Source: an uncultured Clostridia bacterium
GTDB lineage: Bacteria; Bacillota; Clostridia; TANB77; CAG-508
Length of the DNA: 42,560 nucleotides
Direction of reading: 5' to 3'
Assembly (NCBI GenBank): GCA_947625835.1
Contig: CANQPY010000011.1
Location: 1-42,560, forward strand
Each line of letters begins with the position of its first letter. Positions within the stretch are counted from its first letter, which is position 1. Shown piece by piece: positions 10,111-19,514 of this stretch. The position numbers and the translations under genes are program-made. The notes below the pieces were generated by a model, which saw only the letters and a program-made list of their open reading frames with translations, had not been told where the DNA came from and did no database searches.

Positions 10111-10977
10111 TTATGCTTCTCTTCTCCAGTAAAATAGATATTGTTGTGCAAGTCCTGCTAAAGTTCCAAATTTTTCTTGTGCTATTTTTTCAATTTGTTT
10201 TTTACTTATTTTTGTTTCATCTTTATTTTTGATATATAGTTCATTCATTACTCTTCTTACCCATACATCTATTGGAAACACTTCAAATCTTTTTAATGTT
10301 GAAAACAAAAGTATGCAATCTGCAACTTTTGGCCCTACTCCAGATAGTTTTAAAAGTTCTTCTCTTACTTCTAGTGTGTTAGGATTTTGCTGCATCTTAT
10401 TTAAGTCTACTTGTTTTTCTAATATCATTTTTGTTGTTTCATATAACCTTATATCTCTAAAACCTAACCCTAAATTTCTATATTCTTCTACAGTAACATT
10501 TTTTAATTCTTCTGCAGTTGGAAATGTATAATAGTCTTTATTATTCCAAGTTATTTTTTTGCCATATTTTTTTGATAGCCTTTCAATTATTCCTTTGATT
10601 CTTGGTATATTGTTATTTGCAGATATTATAAATGAAATTATTGTTTCCCACAAATCTTGGTTTAAAATTCTTATTCCTTTTCCATATTCTATACTCATTT
10701 TCATATTTTCATCTATTTTTGATAGGTCTTGTTTGATTTTGCTATAGTCCCTTTTTAAATCAAAATATTCTTCTACTGTTTGTTGGATGTCTTTTTTAAA
10801 TATGCCACTTATTGTCACATTTTTTCCTTCTTTTTTTACATTTGCTATATTTTGTTTAAAAATTCCTTCATAACTTCCGTCTTCTTGTTTATTCCAGCGG
10901 AAGCACTGCCCACATTCAAATATGTCCTTTAATTCAAATGAGTCTACGTTTTCTAATATTATTTTTTGTTCTTTCAT
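10111..10977 (-). CDS. ogg: 8-oxoguanine DNA glycosylase (OGG1-type)
   Basis: Base-excision repair glycosylase/lyase of the HhH-GPD superfamily. I place the start at 10977 (ATG three bases after GGAGA), giving 288 residues; the 18 codons upstream overlap the yitT terminator and are unlikely to be translated. The OGG N-domain motif FECGQCFRW is present. The helix-hairpin-helix follows with its glycine-rich turn (LSGVGPKVADCILLFS), and the catalytic Asp region (VFPIDVWVRRVM). The C-terminus (LAGLAQQYLFYWRR) is conserved. It contains no in-frame CGG and is intact. With udg and addB it makes a DNA-repair theme along this strand. Confidence 0.93.
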   Translation of the reverse strand: MKEQKIILENVDSFELKDIFECGQCFRWNKQEDGSYEGIFKQNIANVKKEGKNVTISGIFKKDIQQTVEEYFDLKRDYSKIKQDLSKIDENMKMSIEYGKGIRILNQDLWETIISFIISANNNIPRIKGIIERLSKKYGKKITWNNKDYYTFPTAEELKNVTVEEYRNLGLGFRDIRLYETTKMILEKQVDLNKMQQNPNTLEVREELLKLSGVGPKVADCILLFSTLKRFEVFPIDVWVRRVMNELYIKNKDETKISKKQIEKIAQEKFGTLAGLAQQYLFYWRREA

Positions 10978-10994
10978 TTTCTCTCCAAAATTTA

Positions 10995-11036
10995 AAAAAT
11001 TGTTCAAATATATTATACTATATTTGGACAATTTTT
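10995..11036 (-). terminator. Terminator after yitT, or operator before ogg
   Basis: Inverted repeat of about 18 bp per arm (AAAATTGTCCAAATATA against its complement, one mismatch) begins just after the yitT stop and ends in a T-run. It also holds TATAAT, so it could be a palindromic operator/promoter for ogg; terminator seems likelier. Confidence 0.6.
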
Positions 11037-11047
11037 TGTATAGGTTT

Positions 11048-11909
11048 TTAAACTTTTTTAAATCCTAGTCCTACCACTTCTCTTGAATTTGTTATAATAA
11101 TAAAACTTTTAGGGTCTATTCTTCTTGCTTCCATTTTAACTCTTTCAATATCTCTTCTTGTTACTGCACACAGTAAAACTAATTTGTCTTCTCCCGTATA
11201 CATCCCTTTTCCAAAAATTCCAGTAGTACCACGTTTTACTTTTTCACCAATCTTTTTTGCTATTTCTTCATTTTTGTCTGATATAATAAATAATAACTTA
11301 GTAAAATAAATTCCTTCAAATACAATATCTATCATCTTTCCCATTAAATAAATTGCAATTGCAGAATATAGACCTATTTCAATTTCTCTGAAAAAAATTA
11401 CATTTAGTCCTACAATTCCAATATCCATAAAAATAATTGCTCTGCTCATACTAATTGTTGGTTTATACTCCTTAGCAATATAGCTTACTAAATCGCTTCC
11501 TCCTGTAGAGCCATTTACTTTTAGTATTATTGCTGTTCCGAAGTCCTATAATAATTCCTCCATATATGCAAGCTAAAAATCTATCATTTGTTAATGGTTC
11601 TAATTTATCTAATAAATCTATAAATATAGATAATGAAACTGTTCCAATTAGCGATTTTATAAAGAATTTTTTTCCTATTTTAAAAATGGCAAATAAAAAT
11701 AATGGAGCATTTATAGCAAGAATTGTTGTTCCCATTGGTATGTTTAATAAATAATACACAACTGTTGCTAATCCTGATACTCCTCCTGATGATAATTGGT
11801 TTGGTAGTAAAAATAATGCTATTCCTGTTGCCATTACAAAGCTTCCTACAAGTATTCCAATGATTTCTACAATCATTGTTTTTATATTATTTTTTTGTTC
11901 TTTTTGCAT
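11048..11909 (-). CDS. YitT family membrane protein, one +1 shift
   Basis: YitT/DUF161 integral membrane protein with C-terminal DUF2179. The N-terminal half has membrane helices (IVEIIGILVGSFVMATGIALFL; the QLSSGGVSGLATVVYYLL loop typical of YitT). At residue 124 an in-frame CGG stops the first frame soon after. The +1 reading GGIIIGLGTAIILKVNGSTG followed by GSDLVSYIAKEY matches the family's glycine-rich second repeat and continues to the DUF2179 domain (ARRIDPKSFIIITNSREVVG). Full length is 286 residues, normal for the family. Substrate unknown. The gap to the radical SAM gene is 40 bases, so they may share a transcript. Confidence 0.92.
11537..11540 (-). other. +1 recoding site CTT-CGG-A (yitT)
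   Basis: In-frame CGG after CTT at residue 124. The shift joins GGIIIGLG to TAIILKVNGSTGG and opens the frame to the stop at 11050. Confidence 0.92.
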
Positions 11910-11951
11910 AACAAATCACCTTTATAGCATTATTTGCATATATTGGCGATT

Positions 11952-13008
11952 TTATTCTTCTAAAAAATCATTATATGTTTTTGTAATTTCTATTTTTGAC
12001 TTACCTTGTTTTATGCTTTCATCTTGTTTTAAGATTAAATCTACATCATATGTATCCTTTAACTTTAATATGTTTTCTTTTTTATGACCAATTACATTAT
12101 TTGCATCTATTGGGTTTACAGTAACTTCTACTTCTTTTACTTTTACATTTAATTTTTTAATTTTTCCAACAATTGCATCATACCACAAGCTTGACTCTAC
12201 AAGTTGTCTAAATGCTGGATGAAATGGTCCGAGCTAATACTTCACTTTTTTCACTTTCTGGATTAGAAATTTCGTCTGTGTTTTGCAAACCTATTCTTAT
12301 AATTTCTATGTTTTTATCTGCAAACATTCTTACTAAATCTTTACAAACTTCAACTGCTTGTACTACTGTTAGTGGTTCGTATTTTCCATTTTTATAATCT
12401 TCTGCTAGTTTTGTTCCTTTTACTACTAATACTGGATAAATTCTTACCATTTTAGGTTTTAATTTTATTAATGATTTTGCAGTATTTATTTCATCAATTC
12501 TTGTACTTTCAGGAAGTCCTACCATCATTTGATGTCCAAGTTTAAATCCGTTCCACCTAATCATTTTAGATGCTTTTTTTACATCTTCAAAGGTATGTCC
12601 ACGATTAGCTTTATTTAAAATGTAATTATTGGCAGATTGCACTCCAAGTTCAATTGTTTTTACTTTGTATTTTTTTAGTCTTTTTAAGGTTTCTTTATCT
12701 ATTGCGTCTGGTCTTGTAGATATTCTAATTGATTCTACTTCTCCTTTTTCTATATATTCATATGCTAAAGATAGTAATTCTTCTTGCTTTTCTTTTTCAA
12801 TTGCTGTAAAACTACCTCCATAAAATGCTATTTCGACTTGAGCATTTTCTGTTTTTATATTTTTTAAATGATTTTCTATGATTTTTCTTGCTTCTTCTTT
12901 GGTCATGTTCTTTTTTTGTCCACTAATTGATTTTTGATTACAAAATACACAATCATTTGGGCAACCAAAATGTGGTACAAATATTGGTATTATATACTGC
13001 TTTTTCAT
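11952..13008 (-). CDS. Elp3-like radical SAM protein, one +1 shift
   Basis: Radical SAM enzyme with the cluster motif GCPNDCVFCNQ (CxxxCxxC) at residues 15-23. SAM-binding GGSF (AFYGGSFTAI) and a TIM-barrel core (TIELGVQSANNYILNKANRGH; GHQMMVGLPEST) follow. These are features of the Elp3/MiaB-like group often encoded next to rnc in Clostridia. CGG at residue 260 must be read +1, giving VLAGPFHPAFRQLVESSLWYD, a strongly conserved C-terminal motif, and 351 residues in total. Unshifted translation ends six codons later. The start overlaps the end of rnc by near contact, suggesting translational coupling. The RNA or protein substrate is not known. Confidence 0.93.
12228..12231 (-). other. +1 recoding site GCT-CGG-A (radical SAM)
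   Basis: In-frame CGG after GCT. The shift gives LAGPFHPAFRQLVES, invariant in close homologues as I know them. Confidence 0.93.
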
Positions 13009-13011
13009 TAT

Positions 13012-13680
13012 TTACCTCTTTTCTTCTAATGCTTTTTTTGCTGCATGCATTTGTGCTTCTTTTTTACTTTTACCTTTTCCTGTTGCTAAAATTTTCCCAT
13101 TGCAACTTACTTGTGCTTCAAAACTTTTATTATGGTCTGGCCCTTTTTCTTTTATAATTTCATATTCTATTTTTACGTCTCCATGTTCTTGCAGTTTTTC
13201 TTGTAATACTGTTTTATAGTCTTTGTCTCCTACATGTTTTGTTGCTTTTTTTATTTCTTCTTTTAGATTATTTATGATAAAGTCTTCTGCCATGGCTATT
13301 CCGCCGTCTAAATAAATTGCTGCAATTACTGCCTCTACACTGTCTGCTAATATAGCTGGTCTATTTTCTCCTCCTGTTTTTCTTTCTGATTTTCCTAAAT
13401 ATAAGAATTTTCCAAAGTCATGTTGTTTTGCAACTTTATATAAACTTTTTTCACATACTACTGTTGCTCTAACTTTAGTCATTTCTCCTTCTTTTAATTC
13501 TGGATAAGTATTATACAAATATTTACTTGATATAAATTCAAGTATACTATCTCCTAAAAATTCTAATTTTTCATTACTTTCTACTTTGTTCTCATAGGCA
13601 TATGATGTATGAGTTAATGCTGTTTTTAATAAGTTTTTATTTTTGAAGGTATACCCTATGCTTTCTTCTATTTTTTCCAT
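13012..13680 (-). CDS. rnc: Ribonuclease III
   Basis: Double-strand RNA endonuclease. 222 residues. The catalytic signature NEKLEFLGDSIL is at about residues 37-48, and the second acidic site is DSVEAVIAAIYLDGG. The C-terminal double-stranded RNA-binding domain starts near residue 150 (DYKTVLQEKLQEHG) and ends GKSKKEAQMHAAKKALEEKR. The ATG lies after an AGGTGAGA ribosome site. It heads the minus-strand run and is intact without CGG. Confidence 0.96.
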   Translation of the reverse strand: MEKIEESIGYTFKNKNLLKTALTHTSYAYENKVESNEKLEFLGDSILEFISSKYLYNTYPELKEGEMTKVRATVVCEKSLYKVAKQHDFGKFLYLGKSERKTGGENRPAILADSVEAVIAAIYLDGGIAMAEDFIINNLKEEIKKATKHVGDKDYKTVLQEKLQEHGDVKIEYEIIKEKGPDHNKSFEAQVSCNGKILATGKGKSKKEAQMHAAKKALEEKR

Positions 13681-13790
13681 TTTCTCACCTTTTTATAAAT
13701 TTATTGTTTATATTATATACCTTTTTAGCAATTTTGCAAGTTTACCAAATATTTTTCTACAAAATGGTATATTTTTTTTTGCGATTTTTA

Positions 13791-13819
13791 TAGACATTTT
13801 TAGCTAATTATTGTATAAT
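13791..13819 (+). promoter_or_regulatory. Sigma-A type promoter for the glucosaminidase gene
   Basis: TAGACA, 17-base spacer, TATAAT, about 32 bases before the likely start of a plus-strand leader; AAGGAAG ribosome site follows before ATG 13858. Confidence 0.7.
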
Positions 13820-13857
13820 AAATATGTATTATTTTAAGAAAAGGAAGATATTAAGTT

Positions 13858-15201
13858 ATGCCTAATCCTAATGAGTATAGAAATTTATCTGAAGTATTTA
13901 GAGAATTGCAAGAAATGCAACATAATCCTCAACCTTCTGAACCTGTTAATAATATAGCAGAAAACAAAAAATATTTTAATTTTAACTCTCGTAATCCATA
14001 CAAAAATCATGATTTGAAGCTTTCTCATATTATAATAGGTTGTGGTCTTTTAATTGTTGGACTAGCTGTGTTCTTTCCAAAGAATACTTCTTTTACTCAG
14101 AGTTATGCTAAAGAAGAAGAAATTTCTGAAATATCTGAGTATGAATTAAATCGTCATAGATTAAATATCCAAAACATTATTTCTGAAAATGCTAACATGG
14201 ATCGTGTAAAAGAACAAGTAACTGAAGTACGTGATATAGAATTTGAAACAGAATATAATAATAATCCATCACTTCCAAAAAGTGAAGAAGTACTTTTGAG
14301 AGAAGGAACCATTGGAAAAGAAAATGTAACTGCAGTTAAGACATATGAAAATGGTAATTTTGTGGAAGAAATTATTTTAAGCAAAGAAAAAATATCAGAT
14401 CCTGTTTCAAAAGTAATTGATATTGGTACATCTGAATTTTTAGCAAAGCATAAAGTACATATTGGAGATACAATGTATTTTGTATCTACCTCAAGTTTAA
14501 AAGAAACAACAGATTCTTCTTCTAAAGACGTTGCTGAAGTAAAAGAAAGTTTAGATGTTAAACTTTTAGAACTACCAAGTGAAGAATGGTGTAAAGTTTC
14601 TTATGATAATATTGAAGGATATGTTAAAACATCAAACTTAACTTCTGCTTCTACTACACCAAATATTGTTGAAAAAAATAGAATTCAAAGAATTTTAATT
14701 AAAGTAAATGAAGATATACAATTAAATAGGACAAGTGGTTTAAGTTTAAATGACTATAAGAAAATATTTACAAATCTTCCAAATGATAGTAATAAAATTT
14801 TTGAAAATAATTATACTGCATTTTATAATGCTGAAAAGAAGTATAATATTAATGGTATTTTCCTAGCTGCTATTGCAATTCATGAAAGTAATTGGGGTAC
14901 CTCTGAAATTGCTGAAAATAAAAAGAATTTATTTGGATATGGTTCTTATGATTCAACTCCTTATACTTCTTCTTTTGAGTTTACAGATTATTCAGAAGGC
15001 ATTGAAACAGTTGCTAAATCATTAGTAAAATATTATTTAAATCCGCCTGGTACAAAAATTTATGATGATGAAACTGCTTCTGCTTGGTATTACAATGGAC
15101 CTACTTTAAGAGGTGTTAATACAAGATACGCATCTGACTCAGATTGGCATTCAAAAGTATTTAGCTATATGCAAACTTTGTATAATAGGCTTAGCGTATA
15201 A
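13858..15201 (+). CDS. Membrane-anchored SH3/glucosaminidase cell-wall hydrolase
   Basis: 447 residues. A cytoplasmic N-terminus of about 55 residues precedes one membrane helix (LSHIIIGCGLLIVGLAVFF). A stalk follows, then an SH3-like domain (about residues 195-265, ending EEWCKVSYDNIEGYVKTSNL). The C-terminal mannosyl-glycoprotein endo-beta-N-acetylglucosaminidase domain includes FLAAIAIHESNWGTS with the catalytic Glu and KKNLFGYGSYD, DYSEGIETVAKSL and YYLNPPGT. It likely cleaves peptidoglycan glycan strands outside the cell. The next gene starts 14 bases later, so the two are likely one operon. No in-frame CGG. Confidence 0.9.
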   Translation: MPNPNEYRNLSEVFRELQEMQHNPQPSEPVNNIAENKKYFNFNSRNPYKNHDLKLSHIIIGCGLLIVGLAVFFPKNTSFTQSYAKEEEISEISEYELNRHRLNIQNIISENANMDRVKEQVTEVRDIEFETEYNNNPSLPKSEEVLLREGTIGKENVTAVKTYENGNFVEEIILSKEKISDPVSKVIDIGTSEFLAKHKVHIGDTMYFVSTSSLKETTDSSSKDVAEVKESLDVKLLELPSEEWCKVSYDNIEGYVKTSNLTSASTTPNIVEKNRIQRILIKVNEDIQLNRTSGLSLNDYKKIFTNLPNDSNKIFENNYTAFYNAEKKYNINGIFLAAIAIHESNWGTSEIAENKKNLFGYGSYDSTPYTSSFEFTDYSEGIETVAKSLVKYYLNPPGTKIYDDETASAWYYNGPTLRGVNTRYASDSDWHSKVFSYMQTLYNRLSV

Positions 15202-15215
15202 ATGGAGGTTAATTA

Positions 15216-16049
15216 ATGAAAAAAATTAAAATTAGAAATGAAAGACTTTTGTTTGTTATATTAATTATTGTTCTATTTTTTACTTGTATTTTACTTTATC
15301 AATTTGTATTTGTAAATATCTTTCAAAGGGATTCTTTTGCAAATGAAATGATAGAAATTGCAGATGAAAATGAAGAATCAATTTTTAATATTCAAAGAAT
15401 ATTACTATATAGCAGTGCAAATGCAATTGACAATTCTGAAAATAGGTCACTTCAAGATATGAGTATTTGCCAGTATTCTGATATTTCTATTTATATTGAT
15501 AACACAAGTACAATTTCTGAATTAACAAATGAAAATACAGTAAAACAGTTATATATTGATGATATTGATATTACTACAAATTCTGATATAGGAAAAAAAG
15601 TTTTGAACTATAAAAATCCTTTAGATTTTGGAAAATACAAGTTGTTAAAAGATACTACTAATAACCGTATTGACTTTAATATAATTAATAATAATGAAGA
15701 AAATGAAAATAATGATTATAGTAATCCTACATTTTACACTGATTGCTCTAATCCAATTTCTTTAGGGTATTTGAATAAAGATATTGTTACAAATTATTCT
15801 GTATCTGAAAATTCATCAAGTATATCTTTTAATGGAAAAGTATTGCAAGAAGCAAATGTAAACATTGATGATATTAATTATAGTTTATCTTTTAAAATTC
15901 ATATTGTTAATAATTTAAATCAAAAATTTTTGTATAATATGAAGCTAGATGTTGGATTAAATGATGATGATGGTGGTATTTATAAAGGATATGTTTATAG
16001 AGAAAAGAATACTTCTGGTAATGAATTTAGATTTTTTAAAGAGATTTAA
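15216..16049 (+). CDS. Membrane-anchored extracytoplasmic protein, unknown function
   Basis: 277 residues, ATG after GGAGGTTAATTA. One N-terminal membrane segment (LLFVILIIVLFFTCILLYQFVFV) leaves about 240 residues outside. The exported part is rich in Asn, Asp, Ser and Ile, with few Cys (QYSDISIYID, TDCSNPISLGYL). I do not recognise a domain. Co-transcription with the glucosaminidase suggests a cell-wall or surface role. Confidence 0.8.
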   Translation: MKKIKIRNERLLFVILIIVLFFTCILLYQFVFVNIFQRDSFANEMIEIADENEESIFNIQRILLYSSANAIDNSENRSLQDMSICQYSDISIYIDNTSTISELTNENTVKQLYIDDIDITTNSDIGKKVLNYKNPLDFGKYKLLKDTTNNRIDFNIINNNEENENNDYSNPTFYTDCSNPISLGYLNKDIVTNYSVSENSSSISFNGKVLQEANVNIDDINYSLSFKIHIVNNLNQKFLYNMKLDVGLNDDDGGIYKGYVYREKNTSGNEFRFFKEI

Positions 16050-16072
16050 TTGTTAATTAAATCTCTTTTTTT
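16038..16072 (+). terminator. Rho-independent terminator
   Basis: Perfect 13-bp stem (AAAGAGATTTAAT) overlapping the stop codon of the preceding gene, with a T7 run. Confidence 0.88.
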
Positions 16073-16138
16073 ATATTCTAGGAAAGTCTGAACAGTAACA
16101 ATGAAAAAATATAATTATCAAGTAATATTATTGGGCTA

Positions 16139-16167
16139 TTGACATATTCTTATATTAAATTTATAAT
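16139..16167 (+). promoter_or_regulatory. Sigma-A promoter for the aquaporin
   Basis: Exact consensus TTGACA, 17-base spacer, TATAAT, followed by AAGGAGG six bases before ATG 16199. Confidence 0.88.
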
Positions 16168-16198
16168 AAAATCAAATAAAATATAAGGAGGTAAATAC

Positions 16199-16879
16199 AT
16201 GAAAAAGTATTTATGTGAGTTTATTGGAACTGCTGTTTTAGTTCTATTCGGCTGTGGAAGTGCAGCAATTGCAGGTGGTGCTTTAGGTACTCTAGGAATT
16301 GCTTTAGCATTTGGCTTATCTATTGTTGCTATGGCATATGTTATAGGAAATATTTCTGGTTGCCATATTAATCCTGCTGTGTCTTTAGCTATGCTAATCA
16401 ATAAGAAAATGTCTGTTAAAGATTTCATATGTTATGTGATAGCTCAAGTTTTAGGAGCAATTGCAGGTATAGGAATTTTATATGCAGTTATGACATGTTG
16501 TAATTTAGATGTTGCTATGCAAGGTCTAGGTGCAAATGGATTTGATTCTTTATCAGGTGTTGGACTAAATATGCTTGGGGCTATTATTGTCGAAGTTGTT
16601 CTTACTTTTGTATTTATTTATACAATTTTAGGTGTAACTTCTGATGATAGTAAATCATCTGTTTCAGGAATTGTAATTGGTTTAACTTTAGCTTTCGTAC
16701 ATATTATGGGAATTCCATTAACTGGTACATCTGTAAATCCTGCAAGAAGTTTAGCACCAGCATTATTTGTAGGTGGAGAAGCTTTATCACAAGTTTGGGT
16801 ATTTATTTTAGCTCCTCTTGTAGGTTCTGCATTAGCTGCTATTGTGTTTAAATTTTTAAATAAAGAAGAAGTAAAATAA
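16199..16879 (+). CDS. MIP family aquaporin / glycerol facilitator
   Basis: Channel protein of 226 residues with the expected six membrane helices and the two half-helix motifs HINPAVS (first NPA) and SVNPARS (second NPA). The residues around the second motif (GTSVNPARSLAPALF) look more like the water-type AqpZ group than glycerol facilitators; this is judged by eye. It has its own consensus promoter and terminator, so it is monocistronic. Intact, no CGG codon (the CGG in TTC-GGC is out of frame). Confidence 0.95.
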   Translation: MKKYLCEFIGTAVLVLFGCGSAAIAGGALGTLGIALAFGLSIVAMAYVIGNISGCHINPAVSLAMLINKKMSVKDFICYVIAQVLGAIAGIGILYAVMTCCNLDVAMQGLGANGFDSLSGVGLNMLGAIIVEVVLTFVFIYTILGVTSDDSKSSVSGIVIGLTLAFVHIMGIPLTGTSVNPARSLAPALFVGGEALSQVWVFILAPLVGSALAAIVFKFLNKEEVK

Positions 16880-16896
16880 TTAAATATGCAAAATTA

Positions 16897-16937
16897 AAAT
16901 TTTCTTAGCAATTTACATTGCTAAGAAAATTTTTTAT
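16897..16937. terminator. Bidirectional terminator between convergent genes
   Basis: Stem AAAATTTTCTTAGCAA with its complement around a 6-base loop; A- and T-runs on both sides. It serves the aquaporin (plus) and the L,D-transpeptidase (minus). Confidence 0.88.
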
Positions 16938-16948
16938 TCCATTTTTTA

Positions 16949-19045
16949 TTAGTATACAATTATTCTTGTTCCATATTGATTTTTCATAATATTATTGAAC
17001 CACTCATAAAATTCAGTATTATCCCATCCAATGTGGTTACATCCAGCGGATGATGGTGTTCCTTTGCTATCAACATATCCATAATGTATTGCACGATGTG
17101 AACAATGTGGCTCTTGACCTTTGATTTCTACGTTATACATTGCTCCATTACAATTTGAACCACTTTGAGAAAATTGTATAAATGAATTTCCTCTACCACC
17201 ATCATTTCCTGGTACTTTATATATAGCACCTAAATAAAATTCAAATCTATTATGTCCGCCTATTGTCGCTTTACCCGTAGAAGTATCACAATATTTTAAT
17301 AATTTCCAAACTTTGTTTTCATTCTTTTTAAAAACATACATCCTTTGATTTGTTGTAGTTATAAGTACTAAGTAATTAGTAGCACTAATTCCTTTACTCT
17401 TACTTAATGTGTGTTTTACCAAATTAATACCTGGAGCACCTGTATAATAAGGTAATTTAGTTGCTGGAGCTGCTTCTGGATATTTATCATAATTTCCAGA
17501 CATACATAGTTTTTCTGCATTATTAATGTATGATTCTACTTGTTGTTTAGTCCAGTTTTGATTTTTATTTATACCAAAGTAATATCCGCATACGTCTTCT
17601 TTGGCGGCATATCCTTTAATTGCGCCACTAAAATATGTTGTACTTTGTTTCATTCTGCTAATTACAGTTACTACACAAGTAGCTTTTTTTCCATTAGCAG
17701 TCTGTGCTGTTATTTTTGCTGTTCCTGCTGATTTAGCTTTAAGTCGTCCATGTTTGTCTACTTCTACAACAGATTTTTTTGATGATGACCAAGTTATTTT
17801 TTTACCTTTAGCATTACTTGGTTTTACAGTACATGTTAATGTTGCTACATTATAATGATCTTTGTCTAGCATTAATATTGTTCTATCTAGTTTAACTTTT
17901 TCTACTTCTACTTTATTATTTTTCGAACTAGTATCTGCACCATTATTGCTACTTGAATCTGTCGTACCTTCAGTTGGTTGAGTTGTACCATCACTTGTAG
18001 AAGAATCTTTTTGAGTACTACTACTTTCTCCATTTTCTTCATTTCCCTCTCCTTCTTCGGTTGATGAGGTAACTATTGTTCCTTCTGCATCATGTGCAAC
18101 TTGGACAGATATTTTCCATATTGAAAATGCTCCAAATACTATTACACATCCTGCTATATATGGTATTATTAATTGCTTTACTTCTGCCTTTTCGTCTATT
18201 CCTCCTATCATAAACCTTATTCCTAAAATTCCTGCCATTACTACTGCTACTACTATTCCTATTGTTTCTAATATACCTGAAAATGTTTGTGAAAAAAGGC
18301 TTAAGCTTCCTTCTTCAAAAGGTGATATTGTATCTTTTTCTAAAAATCCTTCTGCATCTGAAACCATATCGTCTAAACTACTAATTGACATTTTGCTATC
18401 GTCTGTTCTTTCTGGATTATTGTAAATAATGTATTCGTCGTCGTTTGTCTGTTGTGCTTGATTTTCATATGCTGAATCATCTCTATTTCCTGTTTTATTT
18501 TTTAATTCTCCATTCATTTCTTCTCTAGCTGCCATAATTCGTTGTTGTGACTCTGATTGCATTGCATTGGTTCCACCTACTGTTATAATATAACTGTCTA
18601 TTTTATTTATCCATTCTTGCAATTCCGTTTCTGTCATATTTGTAGGATTATAATCTCTATTTGTTATATAATCTAGTATTTCTGTTTGCAATAATTTTGC
18701 TTTTTCTTCATCTACTCCTGTTATAGATGGATCTGTTCCTGGCTCTGATGTATCTACTTCTTCTGCTTGTTGTATCGCAGTTAATAATTCTCTTGCCCTT
18801 TCTTGAGGTCCTGCTAAAGCAGTTGAATCCATAAATAATGTATCTTCATTAAGTCTTTCATATTCTGTTGGTCCATTTATCATTCTTTGTATATCTTCTT
18901 TTTTTAAATCTTTTTCATCTGTATTAATATACCTTTGATAGAAGTCAGTCCATGTTTCTCCACCTTCTTCTGCAAAAGTCAAGTACGGTATACTTAATAT
19001 TATAATTAATGTCATTATTATAATTAATTTTATATATTTTTTCAA
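16949..19045 (-). CDS. L,D-transpeptidase (YkuD) fused to pilin-like membrane domain and Ig-like domain
   Basis: I place the start at a TTG at 19045, six bases after AAGGTG, with signal peptide LIIIMTLIIILSIPYLTFA next. The longer frame from 19111 would contain an in-frame CGG and lacks a ribosome site. 698 residues. A charged N-terminal region is followed by two hydrophobic helices spaced like VirB2/TrbC pilins (TIGIVVAVVMAGILGIRFMI; LIIPYIAGCVIVFGAFSIW). Then come a Ser/Thr-rich linker, a BIG2-type Ig-like domain (KGKKITWSSSKKSVVEVDKHG) and a C-terminal YkuD domain with HRAIHYGY...SSAGCNHIGW, the catalytic His and Cys. It should make 3-3 cross-links or anchor proteins to peptidoglycan. The usual Arg after Cys is replaced. 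Confidence 0.85.
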   Translation of the reverse strand: MKKYIKLIIIMTLIIILSIPYLTFAEEGGETWTDFYQRYINTDEKDLKKEDIQRMINGPTEYERLNEDTLFMDSTALAGPQERARELLTAIQQAEEVDTSEPGTDPSITGVDEEKAKLLQTEILDYITNRDYNPTNMTETELQEWINKIDSYIITVGGTNAMQSESQQRIMAAREEMNGELKNKTGNRDDSAYENQAQQTNDDEYIIYNNPERTDDSKMSISSLDDMVSDAEGFLEKDTISPFEEGSLSLFSQTFSGILETIGIVVAVVMAGILGIRFMIGGIDEKAEVKQLIIPYIAGCVIVFGAFSIWKISVQVAHDAEGTIVTSSTEEGEGNEENGESSSTQKDSSTSDGTTQPTEGTTDSSSNNGADTSSKNNKVEVEKVKLDRTILMLDKDHYNVATLTCTVKPSNAKGKKITWSSSKKSVVEVDKHGRLKAKSAGTAKITAQTANGKKATCVVTVISRMKQSTTYFSGAIKGYAAKEDVCGYYFGINKNQNWTKQQVESYINNAEKLCMSGNYDKYPEAAPATKLPYYTGAPGINLVKHTLSKSKGISATNYLVLITTTNQRMYVFKKNENKVWKLLKYCDTSTGKATIGGHNRFEFYLGAIYKVPGNDGGRGNSFIQFSQSGSNCNGAMYNVEIKGQEPHCSHRAIHYGYVDSKGTPSSAGCNHIGWDNTEFYEWFNNIMKNQYGTRIIVY

Positions 19046-19180
19046 AATAATCACCTTCTTTTTCCGCTTTTGCTCTATTTTAATTTTATCATAAAAGTCT
19101 ATTTTTTTCAACTTTAAAAGTAGGAAAACACTACATTAATTGCGTTTATAAATTTTAAAAATAAAATTACTTGAAAAATA

Positions 19181-19209
19181 TTGACTATATATCAATATTT
19201 TGATAAAAT
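19181..19209 (+). promoter_or_regulatory. Promoter of the RelBE-type pair
   Basis: TTGACT, 17-base spacer, TAAAAT. The spacer holds the inverted ATATTGA/TCAATAT, a possible antitoxin operator. Confidence 0.75.
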
Positions 19210-19239
19210 ATGTATATAATATTTATGGAGGTGTTTAGT

Positions 19240-19494
19240 ATGCCAATTATTAGACCAAGTTCTGATTTAAGAAATAATTATAATGAAATTTCTACAATTT
19301 GCCATCAAACAAATAGTCCAGTATATATTACTAAAAATGGAGCAGGAGATTTAGCAGTAATGAGTATCGAATTATACGAACTTTTAACAGATAAGTATAC
19401 TTTATATAAAGAATTAGAAAAAGGAATTAAGTCATTAGAAAATGACAAAAAATATTCATCAAAAGAAGTTTTTGACGAGTTAGATAAAATTTAA
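19240..19494 (+). CDS. Phd/YefM-type antitoxin
   Basis: 84 residues from ATG 19240, eight bases after GGAGG; an upstream ATG would lack a ribosome site. MPIIRPSSDLRNNYNEI is the typical YefM/RelB-like N-terminal DNA-binding start, with SPVYITKNGAGDLAVMSIELYE as the conserved core strand and helix. The tail is lysine- and glutamate-rich, fitting toxin binding. It is followed 20 bases later by the toxin; together they form a type II toxin-antitoxin operon. Confidence 0.9.
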   Translation: MPIIRPSSDLRNNYNEISTICHQTNSPVYITKNGAGDLAVMSIELYELLTDKYTLYKELEKGIKSLENDKKYSSKEVFDELDKI

Positions 19495-19514
19495 AAAAGA
19501 AAGAGGATTTGCCT

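Noticed and set aside
19046..19111. N-terminal extension of the L,D-transpeptidase containing an in-frame CGG.
   Set aside because: No ribosome site; a TTG with AAGGTG six bases before it leads directly into a signal peptide.
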